Source: Clostridia bacterium (GTDB lineage: Bacteria > Bacillota_A > Clostridia > Oscillospirales > CAG-272). Taken from it: a stretch of 14,036 nt of DNA. This document shows positions 12,674-14,036 of the stretch, one piece after another; the first letter of the stretch is position 1, and every line of letters begins with the position of its first letter. The notes beneath the pieces were generated by a model. It saw only the letters and a list, made by a program, of their open reading frames with translations, was not told where the DNA came from and did no database searches. The stretch is taken from contig JAFTRB010000185.1 of the NCBI GenBank assembly GCA_017462445.1, forward strand, positions 1-14,036, given 5' to 3'. The position numbers and the translations under genes are program-made.

Positions 12674-13852
12674 ATGAATTACGCGGAAGAGTCGCTTAAA
12701 AAGCATTATGAATGGAAGGGTAAAATTGAGATTGCCCAAAGAGTGGAGGTAAAGGATAGGGAGGATTTGTCCCTTGCCTATACTCCGGGAGTTGCCACCC
12801 CCTGCCTTGAAATACAGAAGGACGAGAGCAAGTCCTATGAGCTTACAAGAAGATGGAACACTGTTGCCGTTATCACAGACGGAACTGCGGTTTTGGGGCT
12901 TGGAGACATCGGTCCTGTTGCAGGAATGCCGGTTATGGAGGGCAAGGCTCTGCTCTTCAAGGCGTTCGGTGATGTTGACGCTATCCCTCTTTGCATAAAA
13001 AGCAAGGATGTTGATGAGCTTGTGCGTACGATATACCTGATTTCGGGCAGCTTTGGCGGTATAAATCTCGAGGACATCTCCGCGCCCCGTTGCTTCGAGG
13101 TGGAAAGAAGGCTGAAGGAGATATGCGATATCCCCGTGTTCCACGATGACCAGCACGGAACTGCCATCGTTTTGGGCGCAGCTCTGATAAACGCCTTAAA
13201 GGTCGTAAATAAGCAGATTGACGAAGTAAGAGTAGTAATTAACGGTGCGGGAAGCGCAGGAATAGCAATTGCCAATTTCCTCCTTGGCTTAGGTGTCAAG
13301 GATATGATCCTCTGTGACAAAATCGGAACTCTCCTTGCAGGCAAGGAGGGAATGACCTCGGCGCAGGCCGAGCTTGCCGAAAAAACCAACAGGGAAGGGC
13401 TGGACGGCACTCTTGCAGATGCAATGAAGGGGGCTGATGTGTTTATAGGCGTATCTGCTCCAAATATTGTAAGCGAGGAAATGGTGGCATCAATGAAGGC
13501 GGGTGCTGTAGTATTCCCGATGGCAAACCCCACGCCCGAGATTGCTCCAGATCTTGCCCTTCGCGCAGGAGCGGCAGTAGTCGGCACAGGCAGAAGCGAC
13601 TTCAACAACCAAATAAACAATGTCCTGGCATTCCCGGGCATCTTCAGGGGAGCGCTCGACGCCAGAGCCTCGGCAATCACCGAGGAAATGAAGTACGCGG
13701 CGGCATACGCCATAGCCTCGCTTGTTTCGGATGAGGAGCTATCACGGGAATATATCATTCCCAAGGCATTCGACCCCCGTGTCGGCAGGACGGTGGCAAA
13801 GGCTGTCTATGACAGCGCCATAGCCTGCGGCGTTGCAAGGATAAAGAAATAA
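12674..13852 (+). CDS. NAD(P)-dependent malic enzyme
   Basis: A 392-aa short bacterial malic enzyme that oxidatively decarboxylates malate to pyruvate and CO2, producing NAD(P)H. Catalytic Tyr36 lies in YTPGV and catalytic Lys91 in EGKALLFKAF. The metal ligands are E133/D134 (NLEDI) with the acidic pair in FHDDQHGT (158-159). The nucleotide loop is NGAGSAG (190-196). NPTPEI and GRSDFNNQINNVLAFPG near the end also fit. A GTG at 12662 overlaps the previous stop, but I prefer ATG 12674: AGGTGAG lies eight bases before it and MNYAEESLKKHYEWKGKIE is the usual N-terminus. The tight link to the dehydrogenase gene suggests both act on the malate node. Whether it uses NAD or NADP cannot be told by eye. 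Confidence 0.93.
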   Translation: MNYAEESLKKHYEWKGKIEIAQRVEVKDREDLSLAYTPGVATPCLEIQKDESKSYELTRRWNTVAVITDGTAVLGLGDIGPVAGMPVMEGKALLFKAFGDVDAIPLCIKSKDVDELVRTIYLISGSFGGINLEDISAPRCFEVERRLKEICDIPVFHDDQHGTAIVLGAALINALKVVNKQIDEVRVVINGAGSAGIAIANFLLGLGVKDMILCDKIGTLLAGKEGMTSAQAELAEKTNREGLDGTLADAMKGADVFIGVSAPNIVSEEMVASMKAGAVVFPMANPTPEIAPDLALRAGAAVVGTGRSDFNNQINNVLAFPGIFRGALDARASAITEEMKYAAAYAIASLVSDEELSREYIIPKAFDPRVGRTVAKAVYDSAIACGVARIKK

Positions 13853-13873
13853 AAGCAAAGCGCAGGCCTGGGC

Positions 13874-13907
13874 GAAGCCCTGATGACAAATAATCAGGGG
13901 CTGCTTC
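13874..13907 (+). other. Hairpin without T-tract after the malic enzyme gene
   Basis: CCCTGAT (13878-13884) pairs with ATCAGGG (13893-13899), and GAAG (13874-13877) can pair with CTTC (13904-13907) across a bulge. No run of T follows, so it is not a classical terminator. It may protect the mRNA 3' end, or be a structured RNA element. Confidence 0.45.
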
Positions 13908-13927
13908 ATTTAGGCATAACCGAAAAA

Positions 13928-13977
13928 GAGCGAAGATGTCGAAAAACGCGGCATCTTCGCTCAAAATTTTATATTTT
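13928..13977 (+). terminator. Terminator of the dehydrogenase/malic enzyme operon
   Basis: An 11-pair stem GAGCGAAGATG (13928-13938) with CATCTTCGCTC (13952-13962), followed by AAAATTTTATATTTTT. The left side carries five A, giving a T run on the other strand too, so it can act in both directions. No gene is visible from here to the window end. Confidence 0.85.
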
Positions 13978-14036
13978 TAGTTTTCTTATTATTAGTTTTC
14001 TAAGGTTGAAATTCTACGAATTTCTTCTTTTTTATG

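Noticed and set aside
12835..13764. Long open frame (309 codons) on the reverse strand across the malic enzyme gene
   Set aside because: It mirrors a well-recognised gene, has low-complexity Ser/Ala/Pro-rich translation, and no ribosome site or family motif.
194..13911. Inverted 13-base match ATGAAGCAGCCCC near 194-206 and about 13899-13909
   Set aside because: One such match is expected by chance in a window of this size and no target-site duplication or transposase is present, so it is not taken as element ends.

Overview
The window looks like chromosomal DNA from an anaerobic Bacillota of class Clostridia, probably a gut-type fermenter. This rests on strong Shine-Dalgarno sites, sigma-A promoters with TTGACA/TATAAT-like boxes, many Rho-independent terminators, a glycyl radical enzyme (which needs anoxia), an ECF-transporter S component and Firmicutes-type riboswitches. 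No rRNA, tRNA, CRISPR array or intact insertion sequence was seen. Genus cannot be told from the sequence alone.

Left part (1-2900): the edge holds a doubtful C-terminal gene fragment and a terminator, then a small reverse-strand gene (71 aa) of unknown function. Next comes a cobalamin-riboswitch-controlled operon: a strong promoter (592-620), a B12-type aptamer, two tandem terminator hairpins, a lipoprotein with a DUF4430 (transcobalamin C-terminal-like) domain, and an overlapping ECF S component. Together they look like a B12 or corrinoid capture and uptake unit that uses ECF energising subunits encoded elsewhere. After a terminator lies a large serine recombinase lacking its catalytic domain, yet driven by its own perfect-consensus promoter.

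Middle (2900-7120): an AraC-type regulator is divergent from a two-gene unit of a glycyl radical enzyme (719 aa, Cys365-x-Glu367, Gly695) and its radical-SAM activase. The enzyme has the Cys-x-Glu signature of eliminase/decarboxylase-type glycyl radical enzymes, but I cannot place it in a characterised family. It is the best candidate for undescribed chemistry in the window. A 14-bp-stem bidirectional terminator closes the unit.

Right part (7120-10660): a reverse-strand P-type ATPase carries all P2A (Ca2+/Mn2+) signatures and is preceded by a clear yybP-ykoY manganese riboswitch with an overlapping terminator and a strong promoter. This suggests Mn2+ export. Its reading frame is interrupted by an in-frame TAG that cuts off the last three membrane helices, while the downstream 125 codons stay open and family-like. 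A small membrane protein of unknown function is divergently encoded.

Far right (10660-14036): a DeoR-type regulator is divergent from an Ldh_2-family NAD(P)-dependent 2-hydroxyacid (malate/lactate) dehydrogenase that overlaps a malic enzyme. Repeated TTTGAGC boxes, one inside the dehydrogenase promoter, look like the regulator's operators. The enzyme pair could run an oxaloacetate to malate to pyruvate 'malate shunt' that converts NADH to NADPH. The operon ends at a strong hairpin terminator.
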